Below the pieces are notes generated by a model. The model did not search any database. It saw only the letters and a program-made list of their open reading frames with translations, and was not told where the DNA came from. From the NCBI GenBank assembly GCA_036003365.1, contig DASYSL010000216.1, forward strand, positions 1 through 26,276: a DNA stretch of 26,276 nucleotides, written 5' to 3'. Source of the stretch: DASYSL01 sp036003365. Its GTDB lineage: Bacteria > Eisenbacteria > RBG-16-71-46 > DASYSL01. Below, piece after piece: positions 15,011 to 23,148 of the stretch (position 1 is the first letter of the stretch; each line of letters starts with the position of its first letter). The position numbers were made by a program, and so were the translations under genes.

Positions 15011-15163
15011 CGCGCGGCAGGCAAGTGGGCCACATCGCGCCTCGGACCCACTCGGTGGCCGCGCGGCGTGCAAGTGGGTCCTTTTCGGTTTGGACCCACT
15101 TCACCGTTTCAAGACGGGTCAATGGGCCCTTCGCGTCTCGGACCCACTCGGTGGCCGCGCGGC
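15011..15163. repeat. Three tandem palindromic units of about 48 bp between cstA and the M61 gene
   Basis: GGACCCACT recurs at 15044-15052, 15092-15100 and 15140-15148, exactly 48 bp apart. Each copy is preceded after a 9-12 nt loop by its inverted partner, a variant of AAGTGGGTCC. A 33-bp segment at 15035-15067 recurs at 15131-15163 with one mismatch. GCGCGGC blocks separate the palindromes. The region fills the gap between two convergent genes and codes for nothing credible. Confidence 0.85.
15072..15101. terminator. Strong hairpin, possible bidirectional terminator
   Basis: AAGTGGGTCC at 15072-15081 and GGACCCACTT at 15092-15101 form a perfect 10-bp stem around the loop TTTTCGGTTT. The position, after cstA and after the M61 gene on the other strand, fits termination of both. 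There is no proper T-tract after the stem on either strand, so the role is uncertain. Confidence 0.4.
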
Positions 15164-15182
15164 ACGCGAGGGCCGCCTACGT

Positions 15183-17069
15183 TCAGCGCGGCGGTGACGT
15201 CGACGTCCGCGGCGCCAAGATCTTCGACAGCACGTCGCTCGAGCCCTTGATGCGCACCAGCTCGGGATAACGCGCGCCGCCTTTGTAGTCGATCTTCACG
15301 TCGCGGAAGAATTCGTCGTTCTTGACCAGGAGGTCGAGGGAGCTGCCCTTGGCGCTGCGCTTCACCGCGTCCTTCAGGCGGTCCTCGTTCCAGGCGCGGC
15401 CGTTCACGGCGATCAGCTCCATGTCGGGGGCGAGGCCGGCCTTGGCGGCCGGGGAGCCGGGAATCACGTCGGAGATCTTGCCTTCGTCGCTGGCCACGCG
15501 CATGCCCAGTGAGAAGCGCAGGTCGGTTTCTTCGTTCAGTGTCTCGATGGCGTCGTAGTACTCGGTCGACGAGTCGGGGTAGGCGATCTTCCATCCCGAG
15601 GTCGTCACGCCGCCGAGCGGGGGAGCCACGGTGGCCGAGTCGACGCGGGCCACGAAGAAGCTCTTCCAATCGTAGGGCGCGACTTGGTCGAGCGCGCGCT
15701 CCACGTCCTCGCGCGTGTAGGGAATGACCTTCGGTGGCCCGCTGGGGGGCCCGTAGAAGGCGCGGGCGTAGTCATCGAGCGAGCGCGATCCGTGCGTCAA
15801 CTGGCGAATCTTGGTGTCCACCTCGAGCCACAGGAGCGTGCTTTCGTCGTAGAAATCAGTGCCGCGCCGCAAGGTCGACCACGCCGTGGGCGAGCTGTAG
15901 AGAATCTGCGCCGCTACCGCCGTGTCGTAGAGCGGGCGCCAATTGCGGCCGGGACGCGCGCTGAAGACGGCCACGTCGCGGGCCAACTCGCCGCGCGCCT
16001 GATCGGGTGTGAACAAACCGGCGCGCGTCGCCAGCACCCAGCCGTAGTACTCGGTCAGCCCCTCGTACACCCATAGCAGGCTTCCGTGCATCGGCTTCTC
16101 GTAGTCGGGCGTGGCGAGACCGGCCGGTCGGCGGTATTTGCCGTTCCACGAATGCGTCATCTCATGGCTCAGGAGATCGGCGTTGGCGACGCGCAGCGAG
16201 TTGTCGACGAACGTGCGCTCGGGCACGCGGTCGTCACTCGACTCGTGATGCTCGAGCCCGAAGTGGTCGACGTTCTCGCTCAAGGTGAGCAGAAAATGAT
16301 AGCGCCGGTAATGGTGTGCGCCGAAGAGCGCGTTGGCCTCGCGCACCAGCCGCCGGTAGTGGACGATGATCGAGTCGGGTACCTCGAGCATGCTCTCGTC
16401 GTCGGTGGCCACGTCGAGCTCGTGATCCACGCCGTCGACGCGCCCGAGCGGAAACGTCTTGAGATACCGGCCTGTGAGGACGGGCGAGTCGACGAGCGTG
16501 GTCAGCGACACGGGCTCGGACTCGAATGTGGTGCCCGTCGAGCGCGCGATCGGCAGCGCCGTGGCCCACTTCCATCCCTCGGCCACGCGGCCGCTGGCTT
16601 GGATCTGCATAGCGTCGGAGGCCACGCCCTCGGGATAGAGCACCACCTGATTCCAGCTCAGGATGGCGAGATTCGGCGTCACCGAGCTGCCGGCGCTGAA
16701 ATTGCCTTCCCCGACGCCCGAGAGAATGTCGTAAGTCGCCTCGATCTCGCTCACCCCGCTCGGCACCTGCAGGTGGAACGCGAACATCTCCTCGTCATCG
16801 CGCTGCCAGGGGATCTCCCGGCTGCCCGCGGTGAAGCGCAGGTTCACGAAGTCGCGAATCGGGCCCGAGGGCTCGTGCTCGCCGGGAATCCACTTGGGAT
16901 AGAGCAAGGTGAGCGGCCCGGGTTCTGCAGGCAGCACGAGCTTGGCGTGAATGATGTGCCGCGGCGCCTCGCGCAAGTCGACATCGAGATGGGCCACCTG
17001 CGCTTGGGCCTGGCCGGGAGCGGCGGCGAGAAGCACGAGCAAGAGAACGAGGCGGGAGAGCGGTGGCAT
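15183..17069 (-). CDS. Secreted M61 family metallopeptidase with PDZ domain
   Basis: A 628-aa exported peptidase of the M61 (glycyl aminopeptidase) family. The signal peptide covers about residues 1-24, with cleavage likely near GQAQA-Q. A beta-rich N-terminal domain (about 25-210) leads to the thermolysin-like domain with GLEH at 271-274, the zinc motif H302-E303-x2-H306 in SHEMTHSW and the third ligand E336 in VYEGLTEYYG. A PDZ domain at about 518-592 has the GSPAAKAGL loop and probably binds a substrate C-terminus. All catalytic residues are present. It is likely periplasmic or secreted and cleaves N-terminal residues of peptides. AAAGGA stands 8 nt before the ATG. It is a single-gene unit, divergent from the lipoprotein gene. 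Confidence 0.92.
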   Translation of the reverse strand: MPPLSRLVLLLVLLAAAPGQAQAQVAHLDVDLREAPRHIIHAKLVLPAEPGPLTLLYPKWIPGEHEPSGPIRDFVNLRFTAGSREIPWQRDDEEMFAFHLQVPSGVSEIEATYDILSGVGEGNFSAGSSVTPNLAILSWNQVVLYPEGVASDAMQIQASGRVAEGWKWATALPIARSTGTTFESEPVSLTTLVDSPVLTGRYLKTFPLGRVDGVDHELDVATDDESMLEVPDSIIVHYRRLVREANALFGAHHYRRYHFLLTLSENVDHFGLEHHESSDDRVPERTFVDNSLRVANADLLSHEMTHSWNGKYRRPAGLATPDYEKPMHGSLLWVYEGLTEYYGWVLATRAGLFTPDQARGELARDVAVFSARPGRNWRPLYDTAVAAQILYSSPTAWSTLRRGTDFYDESTLLWLEVDTKIRQLTHGSRSLDDYARAFYGPPSGPPKVIPYTREDVERALDQVAPYDWKSFFVARVDSATVAPPLGGVTTSGWKIAYPDSSTEYYDAIETLNEETDLRFSLGMRVASDEGKISDVIPGSPAAKAGLAPDMELIAVNGRAWNEDRLKDAVKRSAKGSSLDLLVKNDEFFRDVKIDYKGGARYPELVRIKGSSDVLSKILAPRTSTSPPR

Positions 17070-17133
17070 GCGCGGGATCCTTTCGGAGAAAAGCGCGTTC
17101 GGGTGGGGAAAAGCTAACAGCGCCCGCCGGCGC

Positions 17134-17163
17134 GCGACAAGGCGAGCGCGGGTGCGCTACGAT
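17134..17163 (+). promoter_or_regulatory. Candidate promoter for the lipoprotein gene
   Basis: GCGACA at 17134-17139 (four of six to TTGACA), an 18-nt spacer and TACGAT at 17158-17163 (four of six to TATAAT) form a weak sigma70-type promoter, which would give a 5' leader of about 45 nt. On the other strand TTGTCG overlaps the same -35 site and could serve the divergent M61 gene. This is a consensus match only. Confidence 0.3.
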
Positions 17164-17214
17164 GCCAAGAGACCATGCGGACGGCGCGCCCCTCGCCGCC
17201 TTACCGGGAGTGCC

Positions 17215-17883
17215 ATGAATCCGCGCCGGATCTGCGTCGTGCTCGCCGTCTTCGCCGCCTCGCTGCTCGGCGCCTGTGCGACCACACCCCCGGCTCCGCC
17301 TCCGGCTCAGGCCCTGCGCTCGCTCGAACCCCAGAACCAGCTCCCGCCCGACACGGTTCTCGCCGCCGAAGCGGACTCGTTGAACCTGCGTACGCCGACG
17401 GAACGTATCAAGCCCTTCGTCCCCGAGCGCGAGGATTGCGATGGCAACGGTGTCGCCGACGTGATCGACATTCGCGAGGGCACCGAAGACGACACGAATC
17501 ACAATGGCGTCATCGACGCCTGCGAGCCCGACACCAACCTGCCCGCCAATCCGCACAACAACCAGTGGCGCGCCCTGCGCACCGCCCCGGACACGAGCTA
17601 CTTCTGGGCTGGCTTCCGCAATCGTCCGGTCGACGACGGGGGCGAGATCGTGGCCGTGCGCTACACCGTGCCCCTGGAAGGCGCGCACGTGCGCTTGGAC
17701 GTGTTCGACGCACGCGGCTTCCTGGTGGCCACGCCCGTGAACGCGGAGCAGGACGGGGGGGCGTACGAGAGCGCGTGGAATCGCGCCGGCGCCGACGGCA
17801 AGGTGCTGAAGCCGGGGAGCTATCGCTTGCGCCTGACCGTGGATGACCGCAGCTATGTGAGACGGGTGCGCTGGGCCCAGTGA
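17215..17883 (+). CDS. Lipoprotein with Ca-binding-type repeats and FlgD-like Ig domain
   Basis: A 222-aa exported lipoprotein. The signal peptide ends in the lipobox LLGAC with C21 as the lipidated residue. A Pro/Ala linker follows. At about 73-105 are two Asp/Asn-rich motifs, DCDGNGVAD and DTNHNGVIDACE. They resemble the calcium loops of thrombospondin type-3 or dockerin-like repeats. The C-terminal 75 residues resemble a FlgD Ig-like domain (VRLDVFDARGFLV, ending SYRLRLTVDDRSYVRRV). Location in the outer or inner membrane facing the periplasm is expected. The function is unknown. GGGAG 4 nt before the ATG supports this start. It precedes the pentose-phosphate operon by 76 nt but is probably separate from it. 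Confidence 0.8.
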   Translation: MNPRRICVVLAVFAASLLGACATTPPAPPPAQALRSLEPQNQLPPDTVLAAEADSLNLRTPTERIKPFVPEREDCDGNGVADVIDIREGTEDDTNHNGVIDACEPDTNLPANPHNNQWRALRTAPDTSYFWAGFRNRPVDDGGEIVAVRYTVPLEGAHVRLDVFDARGFLVATPVNAEQDGGAYESAWNRAGADGKVLKPGSYRLRLTVDDRSYVRRVRWAQ

Positions 17884-17896
17884 TCGGGCGCGCCCT

Positions 17897-17924
17897 CGCC
17901 GGGACTCGTTCCCGGTGCCATAAT
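17897..17924 (+). promoter_or_regulatory. Extended -10 promoter and inverted repeat before the pentose-phosphate operon
   Basis: TGCCATAAT at 17916-17924 reads as an extended -10 (TG, one base, then CATAAT, five of six). Transcription would start near 17931, giving a leader of about 29 nt. Just upstream, CCGGGA at 17899-17904 and TCCCGG at 17910-17915 make a perfect inverted repeat with a 5-nt spacer. It sits where a regulator would block or activate this promoter. It could instead be the end-of-gene hairpin of the lipoprotein gene, as it starts 14 nt after that stop. Confidence 0.45.
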
Positions 17925-17959
17925 GCCGCGGCCCCGAGGGAACGTTCGAGGAGAGTTCG

Positions 17960-19684
17960 ATGAGCCATACGACAGTGGCGAATCTGGGAGTCCACGAGAA
18001 GGGAATCCGCGCGCGCGTGGGACGTTTCGTGGAGGATCGCGTCGTGGAGCGCCTGTGGGAGCGCGATTCCTCCCTATGGGCGAAGGACGACGCGGCCCGC
18101 CATGTGGTCGACCATCGCCTCGGCTGGCTCGATGCGCCGGCCTTGGCCGCTCGCGAGCGCCAAACCTACGAGGGGCTGGCCCGGGCGGCCCGCGCCGAGG
18201 GCGACCAGCACGTCGTCCTCCTCGGCATGGGCGGCTCGAGCCTGTGTCCCGAAGTGTTGCGCCGCACCTTCGCGCCCGCGCCCACGTTCCCGTCGCTCGC
18301 CGTGCTCGACTCGACCCATCCGGCCGCCGTGCTCCTGACCGGACGCGACGCGCCGCTCGCCAACACGCTGTTCCTCGTCTCGACCAAGTCGGGCACCACG
18401 CTCGAGACCCTGTCTCTCTTCCACTATTTCTGGAATCTCATCGAAGCCGTGGGTCACCGTGCTCCTGGGCCTTCGTTCGTCGCCGTCACGGACCCAGGAA
18501 CGCCGCTCGAGAAGGAAGCGCGCGAGCGCGGCTTCCGCGCCGTCTTGCCGGGGCCGCCTACGGTCGGCGGACGCTATTCGGCGCTCACGCCGTTCGGTCT
18601 CGCGCCGGCCGGGCTTCTCGGGATGGATCTCGAAAAGTTCGTGGCTCGCGCGCAGGCCGTGGCCGAGCTGTGCCGGCTTCCCGGCGAGGACAACCCGGGA
18701 CTCTTTCTGGGTGCGGCACTCTGCGAGCTGGGGATGACGGGGCGCGACAAGGTCACCTTGATCATCGATCCGCCGCTCGCGAGCTTCGGCCTCTGGCTCG
18801 AGCAGCTGCTCGCCGAGAGTCTCGGCAAGGAAGGGAAGGGGCTCATCCCGGTGCCCGAGAGCACGCTCGGCCCTCCTTCTTCTTATGGAGACGATCGCGT
18901 GTTCGTGCATCTCGGCGTGGGGGCCGGGAGCCCGGAGGTGGAGCGCGCGCTCGCCGCGCTCGAGGCCGCCGATCATCCCGTGCTCCGGCTGCCGCTCGTG
19001 GATCCATACGATCTGGCCGGCGAGTTCTTCCGCTGGGAAGTCGCGACGGCCATCATCGCGCATGGCCTGGGCGTGAACGCGTTCGACGAGCCGAACGTGG
19101 CCGAGAGCAAGAAGAACACCGAGAAGGTGCTCGAGGGCCTGACGCGCACCGGAAGCTTCGAAGAGGAAACACCCTGGGCCGACGTGGGCGGTCTCCAGCT
19201 CTACGGGCCGCCCGGGGAAGGCCCGCCCGGCGGCAAGACCGGTGGCGAGCGCGAGCTCTTGCAGCTCTGGGAGACCTGGCTCGCGGCGCGGCCCGCGGGC
19301 GGCTATCTCTGCCTGCAGGCGTACTTGCCGCCCCTCCCGCGGATGGAAGGGCTGGTCGAAAGCTTGAAACTCCGCCTGCGCGATCGCACGCGCCTTGCCG
19401 TGACCGCGGGCTTCGGGCCGCGCTTCCTGCACTCGACCGGACAGCTGCACAAGGGCGGTCCACCCAAGGGAGCTTTCGTGCAGATCACCGCCGGGAGCAA
19501 CGCCTCGCTGCCGATTCCCGGCGCGCCGTTCACCTTCGAAGCGCTGATTCGCGCGCAGGCCTTGGGCGACGCGCGCTCCCTGGGAGGCCGCATGCTGCCG
19601 ATCCTGCGGCTGCATTTCAAAGACGGCGCGGACGCCGACTACGCCACGACGTGGCTCGAGCGCCTGACCGGGAAGCCCGCATGA
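17960..19684 (+). CDS. pgi: Glucose-6-phosphate isomerase (type found in transaldolase-isomerase fusions)
   Basis: A 574-aa cytoplasmic enzyme that interconverts glucose 6-phosphate and fructose 6-phosphate. It has two SIS sugar-isomerase domains. GMGGSSL at 89-95 and STKSGTTLET at 141-150 bind the phosphate. VGGRYSALTPFGL at 202-214 and WLEQLLAESLGKEGKG near 279-294 are typical of this branch, as is NQPN/DEPNV-x-ESK in the second half. The sequence resembles the isomerase half of bifunctional transaldolase/isomerase proteins rather than E. coli Pgi. No transaldolase half is attached. GAGGAG precedes the ATG by a normal distance. The stop overlaps the zwf ATG by 4 nt. This is the first gene of the operon. 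Confidence 0.88.
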   Translation: MSHTTVANLGVHEKGIRARVGRFVEDRVVERLWERDSSLWAKDDAARHVVDHRLGWLDAPALAARERQTYEGLARAARAEGDQHVVLLGMGGSSLCPEVLRRTFAPAPTFPSLAVLDSTHPAAVLLTGRDAPLANTLFLVSTKSGTTLETLSLFHYFWNLIEAVGHRAPGPSFVAVTDPGTPLEKEARERGFRAVLPGPPTVGGRYSALTPFGLAPAGLLGMDLEKFVARAQAVAELCRLPGEDNPGLFLGAALCELGMTGRDKVTLIIDPPLASFGLWLEQLLAESLGKEGKGLIPVPESTLGPPSSYGDDRVFVHLGVGAGSPEVERALAALEAADHPVLRLPLVDPYDLAGEFFRWEVATAIIAHGLGVNAFDEPNVAESKKNTEKVLEGLTRTGSFEEETPWADVGGLQLYGPPGEGPPGGKTGGERELLQLWETWLAARPAGGYLCLQAYLPPLPRMEGLVESLKLRLRDRTRLAVTAGFGPRFLHSTGQLHKGGPPKGAFVQITAGSNASLPIPGAPFTFEALIRAQALGDARSLGGRMLPILRLHFKDGADADYATTWLERLTGKPA

Positions 19685-21225
19685 CCGCTGTCGGCACCGA
19701 TCTCGCGGCCAATCCCTTGAGCGTGGGCATGGCGCGCACGGTCGCGCCCGAGCCCTGCGCGTTCGTCATCTTCGGCGCCAGCGGCGATCTCACGTCGCGC
19801 AAGCTCCTGCCCGCGCTCTACGCCTTGTGGCACGACATGCTGCTGCCGGCGCGCTTCGCCGTGGTCGGCGTGTCGCGCGGCGACATGGACGACGCGGCGT
19901 TCCGTGAGAAAGCCCGCGCCGCCGTGGCCGAGTTCGGCCGCGTGAAGCCCGATGGCGAGTCCTGGCGCGCCTTCTCCGAGTGCCTGACCTATGTCGGCGG
20001 CGACATCGGCGACGCCCAGACGTTCGAGCGCTTGCGCGAGCACTTGAAGAAAGCCGACACGGAGCGCGGCACGGCGGGCAATCGCGTCTACTACCTAGCG
20101 GTGCCGCCGTCGGTGTTTCCGCCCCTCATCAAGAAGCTCGGCGATGCCGGCATGGTCGAGCACGCCGAGCGGCCGTACACGCGCGTGGTGATCGAGAAGC
20201 CGTTCGGGCACGACCTGCGCTCGGCCAAGGCGCTCAACGAGGAGCTCAAGCAGACGCTGGTCGAGGATCAGGTGTTCCGCATGGATCACTACCTCGGCAA
20301 GGAGACGGTGCAGAACCTCTTCGTGTTCCGCTTCGCCAACAGTCTGTTCGAGCCGGTGTGGAACCGGAACTTGATCGATCACGTGCAGATCACGGTTGCC
20401 GAGCCGATCGGCGTCGAGGGGCGCGGCGCCTTCTACGAAGAGTCCGGCATCCTGCGCGACATCGTGCAGAACCACATGATGCAGCTTCTGTCGCTCGTCG
20501 GCATGGAGCCGCCCGGGCGCTTCACGGCCAACGAGGTGCGCGACGAAAAGGTGAAGCTCCTGCGCTCGGTGCACATTCCCATGGCGGAAGACGTGGAGCG
20601 CATCGCGGTGCGCGGCCAGTACGGACCCGGCGCCATCGCCGGCAAGGAAGTCGTGGGTTACCGGCAGGAGCCGGGCGTGGCGCCCGACTCGGTGATCGAG
20701 ACTTATGCCGCCCTGCGCCTGGAGATCGACAACTGGCGCTGGGCCGGGGTGCCGTTCTTCCTGCGCGCGGGCAAGCGACTGCCCAAGCGCGTGACCGAGA
20801 TCGCGGTGCAATTTCGCGCCGTGCCGCACTTGCCCTTCGCCGAGCGCGCGGCCCGCGCCGAGCCCTGCGTGCTCGTCCTGCGCATCCAGCCCGACGAGGG
20901 CATCTCGCTGCGCTTCGCGGCCAAGGTGCCGGGATTTCGCATCGCCGTGCAGTCGGTGAAAATGGATTTCCGTTACGGCACGTCGTTCGGCGTCGAGCCG
21001 CCGGAAGCATACGAACGACTGATTCTCGACTGCTTGCTCGGCGACTCGACGTTGTTCGCCCGCGCCGACGAGGTGGAAGCGGCGTGGACGCTCATGGATC
21101 CCATCCTCGCTTGGTGGGGCGCGCATCGTCCCGGCGACTTCCCCAATTACGAAGCCGGCACCTGGGGCCCGGCCGCGGCGGCGCGCGTGTTCCGCGGCGA
21201 GAACCGCGCCTGGAGGCGTCCGTGA
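19681..21225 (+). CDS. zwf: Glucose-6-phosphate 1-dehydrogenase
   Basis: A 514-aa enzyme that oxidises glucose 6-phosphate to 6-phosphogluconolactone with NAD(P)+, the first step of the oxidative pentose phosphate pathway. The dinucleotide-binding motif GASGDLTSRK is at 32-41 and EKPFG at 172-176. The substrate signature RMDHYLGKE is at about 200-208, and the catalytic His is expected at H265 in RDIVQNHMMQ. The length is usual for the family. The ATG at 19681 overlaps the pgi stop (ATGA), and the next gene starts at GTG 21222 over the zwf stop. Both overlaps point to coupled translation. Confidence 0.96.
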   Translation: MTAVGTDLAANPLSVGMARTVAPEPCAFVIFGASGDLTSRKLLPALYALWHDMLLPARFAVVGVSRGDMDDAAFREKARAAVAEFGRVKPDGESWRAFSECLTYVGGDIGDAQTFERLREHLKKADTERGTAGNRVYYLAVPPSVFPPLIKKLGDAGMVEHAERPYTRVVIEKPFGHDLRSAKALNEELKQTLVEDQVFRMDHYLGKETVQNLFVFRFANSLFEPVWNRNLIDHVQITVAEPIGVEGRGAFYEESGILRDIVQNHMMQLLSLVGMEPPGRFTANEVRDEKVKLLRSVHIPMAEDVERIAVRGQYGPGAIAGKEVVGYRQEPGVAPDSVIETYAALRLEIDNWRWAGVPFFLRAGKRLPKRVTEIAVQFRAVPHLPFAERAARAEPCVLVLRIQPDEGISLRFAAKVPGFRIAVQSVKMDFRYGTSFGVEPPEAYERLILDCLLGDSTLFARADEVEAAWTLMDPILAWWGAHRPGDFPNYEAGTWGPAAAARVFRGENRAWRRP

Positions 21226-22352
21226 ACGGGGCAGCGGCGCCCACGCGCCTGGACCACGTGCCGCTCGAGGACATCGAGAGCGAGCTGCGCGCGCTGTGGC
21301 GCGGACTCTCCGAGAGCGAGCCGAGCGAAGGGCGGCCGGCCATCACGCGCGTCGTGTCGATGAATCTCGTCATTCTGGCCGGCACCGAGAGCGATGCCGA
21401 CAGGGCACTCGAGCTGTCGGTCCAGATCGCGGGCCGCCATCCCTCGCGCGTCATCCTCGTGCGCTCGCGCGCCGGCGCCGACGACGTGAGCGCCTCGATC
21501 TCGATCCTGTGTCACGGCGTCGCCGGGGATCGCCAGGTGTGCTCCGAGCAGATCCATCTCGTCACCGCGGGACACGCCGCACTGCGCATCGCCCAGCACG
21601 TGGCGCCCTTGTTCGTGGCCGATGTTCCGGTCGTCCTCTGGCTCCCCAATCATCCGCTCGTGTTGCCCGTGGACGAGGATCTCCTGGCCCTGGCCGACCG
21701 CATCGTGGTCGACGCGCGCGCCTTTCCCGAAGCCGAAGCCGCCCTCGACAAGCTCTCGACCTGGATGGAAAGCCGGCGCGCGGTCGTGGATCTCGCCTGG
21801 CTTCGCCTCGAGCGCTGGCGCGCGCTCACGGCGCAGTTCTTCGGTGAGGCGGAGGCGCGGCAAGACCTCGACACCATCGAGAAGATCGAGGTGCGCTATC
21901 GGACGAGCGCCGAGGGCACTCCCGAGGGCCGCGTCGAAGGGCTCTATTATCTGGCATGGCTCATGGGGCGCTTGGGCGGGCGCTGGGAGCACGCGGCGTC
22001 GCGCGAGGGGGGCGCGGAAGGCGAACACTTCGTCGCCGTGCGCGCCAATGACAAGAAGGTCGAGATGTCGCTCGTGGCGACGGCGCGCCCCACGCAGGCG
22101 CGCGGCGACCTCGCCGGCGTGAAGCTCGTGTGTGACGACGGCCGCTGCCATTACGAGATCGCGCGCGTGGCCGAGCTGGACGTGGCCGAGGTGCGAGTGC
22201 GCGCCTCGCGCGCTTGCCCCGAGCCGATGCGCGTGGGATTTCCCACGCGCGATCCGCTGGAGCTCCTGTCATTGGCGGTCGGTGGCGCGCCGGACGATCC
22301 GCTCTACGAGCAGGCGCTGCGCGGGGCGCGCGCCTTGGCCGAAGGGCACTGA
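21222..22352 (+). CDS. opcA: OpcA, glucose-6-phosphate dehydrogenase assembly/activator protein
   Basis: A 376-aa cytoplasmic protein of the OpcA family. In cyanobacteria OpcA activates glucose-6-phosphate dehydrogenase, and actinobacteria carry it directly after zwf. Visible family features are RVVSMNLVILAG near residue 44, HPSRVILVRSR near 67, VADVPVVLWLPNHP near 130 and the segment DLAWLRLERWRALTAQFF near 188. The start is a GTG at 21222, supported by GGAGG 5 nt upstream and by the 4-nt overlap with the zwf stop (GTGA). The next gene, pgl, starts 3 nt after its stop. Presence next to zwf makes this assignment firm. Confidence 0.92.
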   Translation: MNGAAAPTRLDHVPLEDIESELRALWRGLSESEPSEGRPAITRVVSMNLVILAGTESDADRALELSVQIAGRHPSRVILVRSRAGADDVSASISILCHGVAGDRQVCSEQIHLVTAGHAALRIAQHVAPLFVADVPVVLWLPNHPLVLPVDEDLLALADRIVVDARAFPEAEAALDKLSTWMESRRAVVDLAWLRLERWRALTAQFFGEAEARQDLDTIEKIEVRYRTSAEGTPEGRVEGLYYLAWLMGRLGGRWEHAASREGGAEGEHFVAVRANDKKVEMSLVATARPTQARGDLAGVKLVCDDGRCHYEIARVAELDVAEVRVRASRACPEPMRVGFPTRDPLELLSLAVGGAPDDPLYEQALRGARALAEGH

Positions 22353-22355
22353 GCG

Positions 22356-23129
22356 ATGGAGATCCACGTCGTCTGCAATCCCAAGGACGCGGCCCTCACC
22401 GCGCTCGAGATCCTCGATCGCGAGCTCAGGCCCGCGGCCGCGTCACGGGCTTCGGTCGGCATCGCGATCTCGGGCGGCCGCACGCCGGAAGTGATGTTTC
22501 GCCAGCTCGCGCTGCCGACCATGCAGAGCTGGCCCGTGTGGCCGGCACTGCATGTCTTCTGGGCGGACGAGCGCGCCGTGGCCCCCGACGATCCCGACAG
22601 CAATTATCGCTCGGCTTGGGAGAGCTTCCTGTCGAAAGCGCCCCTCGATCCCGCGCGCGTTCACCGGATGCGCGGCGAAGCGCCCGACCTCGACGCCGAG
22701 GCGCGCCGCTACGAAAGAGAAGATCTGGGCCCGTGGGCGGGAATCACCTCGGCCGCGAGCGGGGCTGCGCCGCGGCTCGACCTCGTGCTGCTCGGGCTCG
22801 GACCCGACGGTCACACGGCATCCTTGTTTCCGGAGAGTCCGGCGCTCTCGGAAACGCAGCGCTGGGTGGTGGCGGCGCCGGGACCGCCCCCTCATGTGCG
22901 TCGCCTCACGCTCACGCTTCCCGTGTTGAACGCCGCGCGCGCCGTCCTCTTTCTGGTGACGGGACGCGAGAAGGCGGAAGCGGTGCGCCAGGCGATCATG
23001 CGCAGCGATCCTGTGGAACGGATTCCCGCGTCCGCGGTGCAGCCGGCCGACGGGCGCCTCTATTGGGTGCTGGACGAAGCGGCGGCGACTCGCCTCGACG
23101 CGAGCCTCATCGCCGCCAAGGGGCGTTAG
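22356..23129 (+). CDS. pgl: 6-phosphogluconolactonase
   Basis: A 257-aa cytoplasmic enzyme that hydrolyses 6-phosphogluconolactone, the product of Zwf, to 6-phosphogluconate. It belongs to the NagB/DevB-type lactonases: SGGRTPEVMF at 39-48, WADERAVAPDDPDSNY at 69-84 and LGLGPDGHTASLFP at about 146-159 are the three signature motifs. The length is typical. The start is 3 nt after the opcA stop. The Shine-Dalgarno is weak, so coupling to opcA translation is likely. Confidence 0.95.
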   Translation: MEIHVVCNPKDAALTALEILDRELRPAAASRASVGIAISGGRTPEVMFRQLALPTMQSWPVWPALHVFWADERAVAPDDPDSNYRSAWESFLSKAPLDPARVHRMRGEAPDLDAEARRYEREDLGPWAGITSAASGAAPRLDLVLLGLGPDGHTASLFPESPALSETQRWVVAAPGPPPHVRRLTLTLPVLNAARAVLFLVTGREKAEAVRQAIMRSDPVERIPASAVQPADGRLYWVLDEAAATRLDASLIAAKGR

Positions 23130-23148
23130 CGTCCCGAGGGATACGAAC

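Noticed and set aside
15011..15163. CRISPR array
   Set aside because: Only three units, palindromic throughout, with no unique spacers of constant length and no cas genes.
17923..19680. Long plus-strand frame continuous with zwf
   Set aside because: The zwf frame is open upstream through pgi in another register, but that part is Arg-rich nonsense overlapping the real pgi; zwf starts at 19681.
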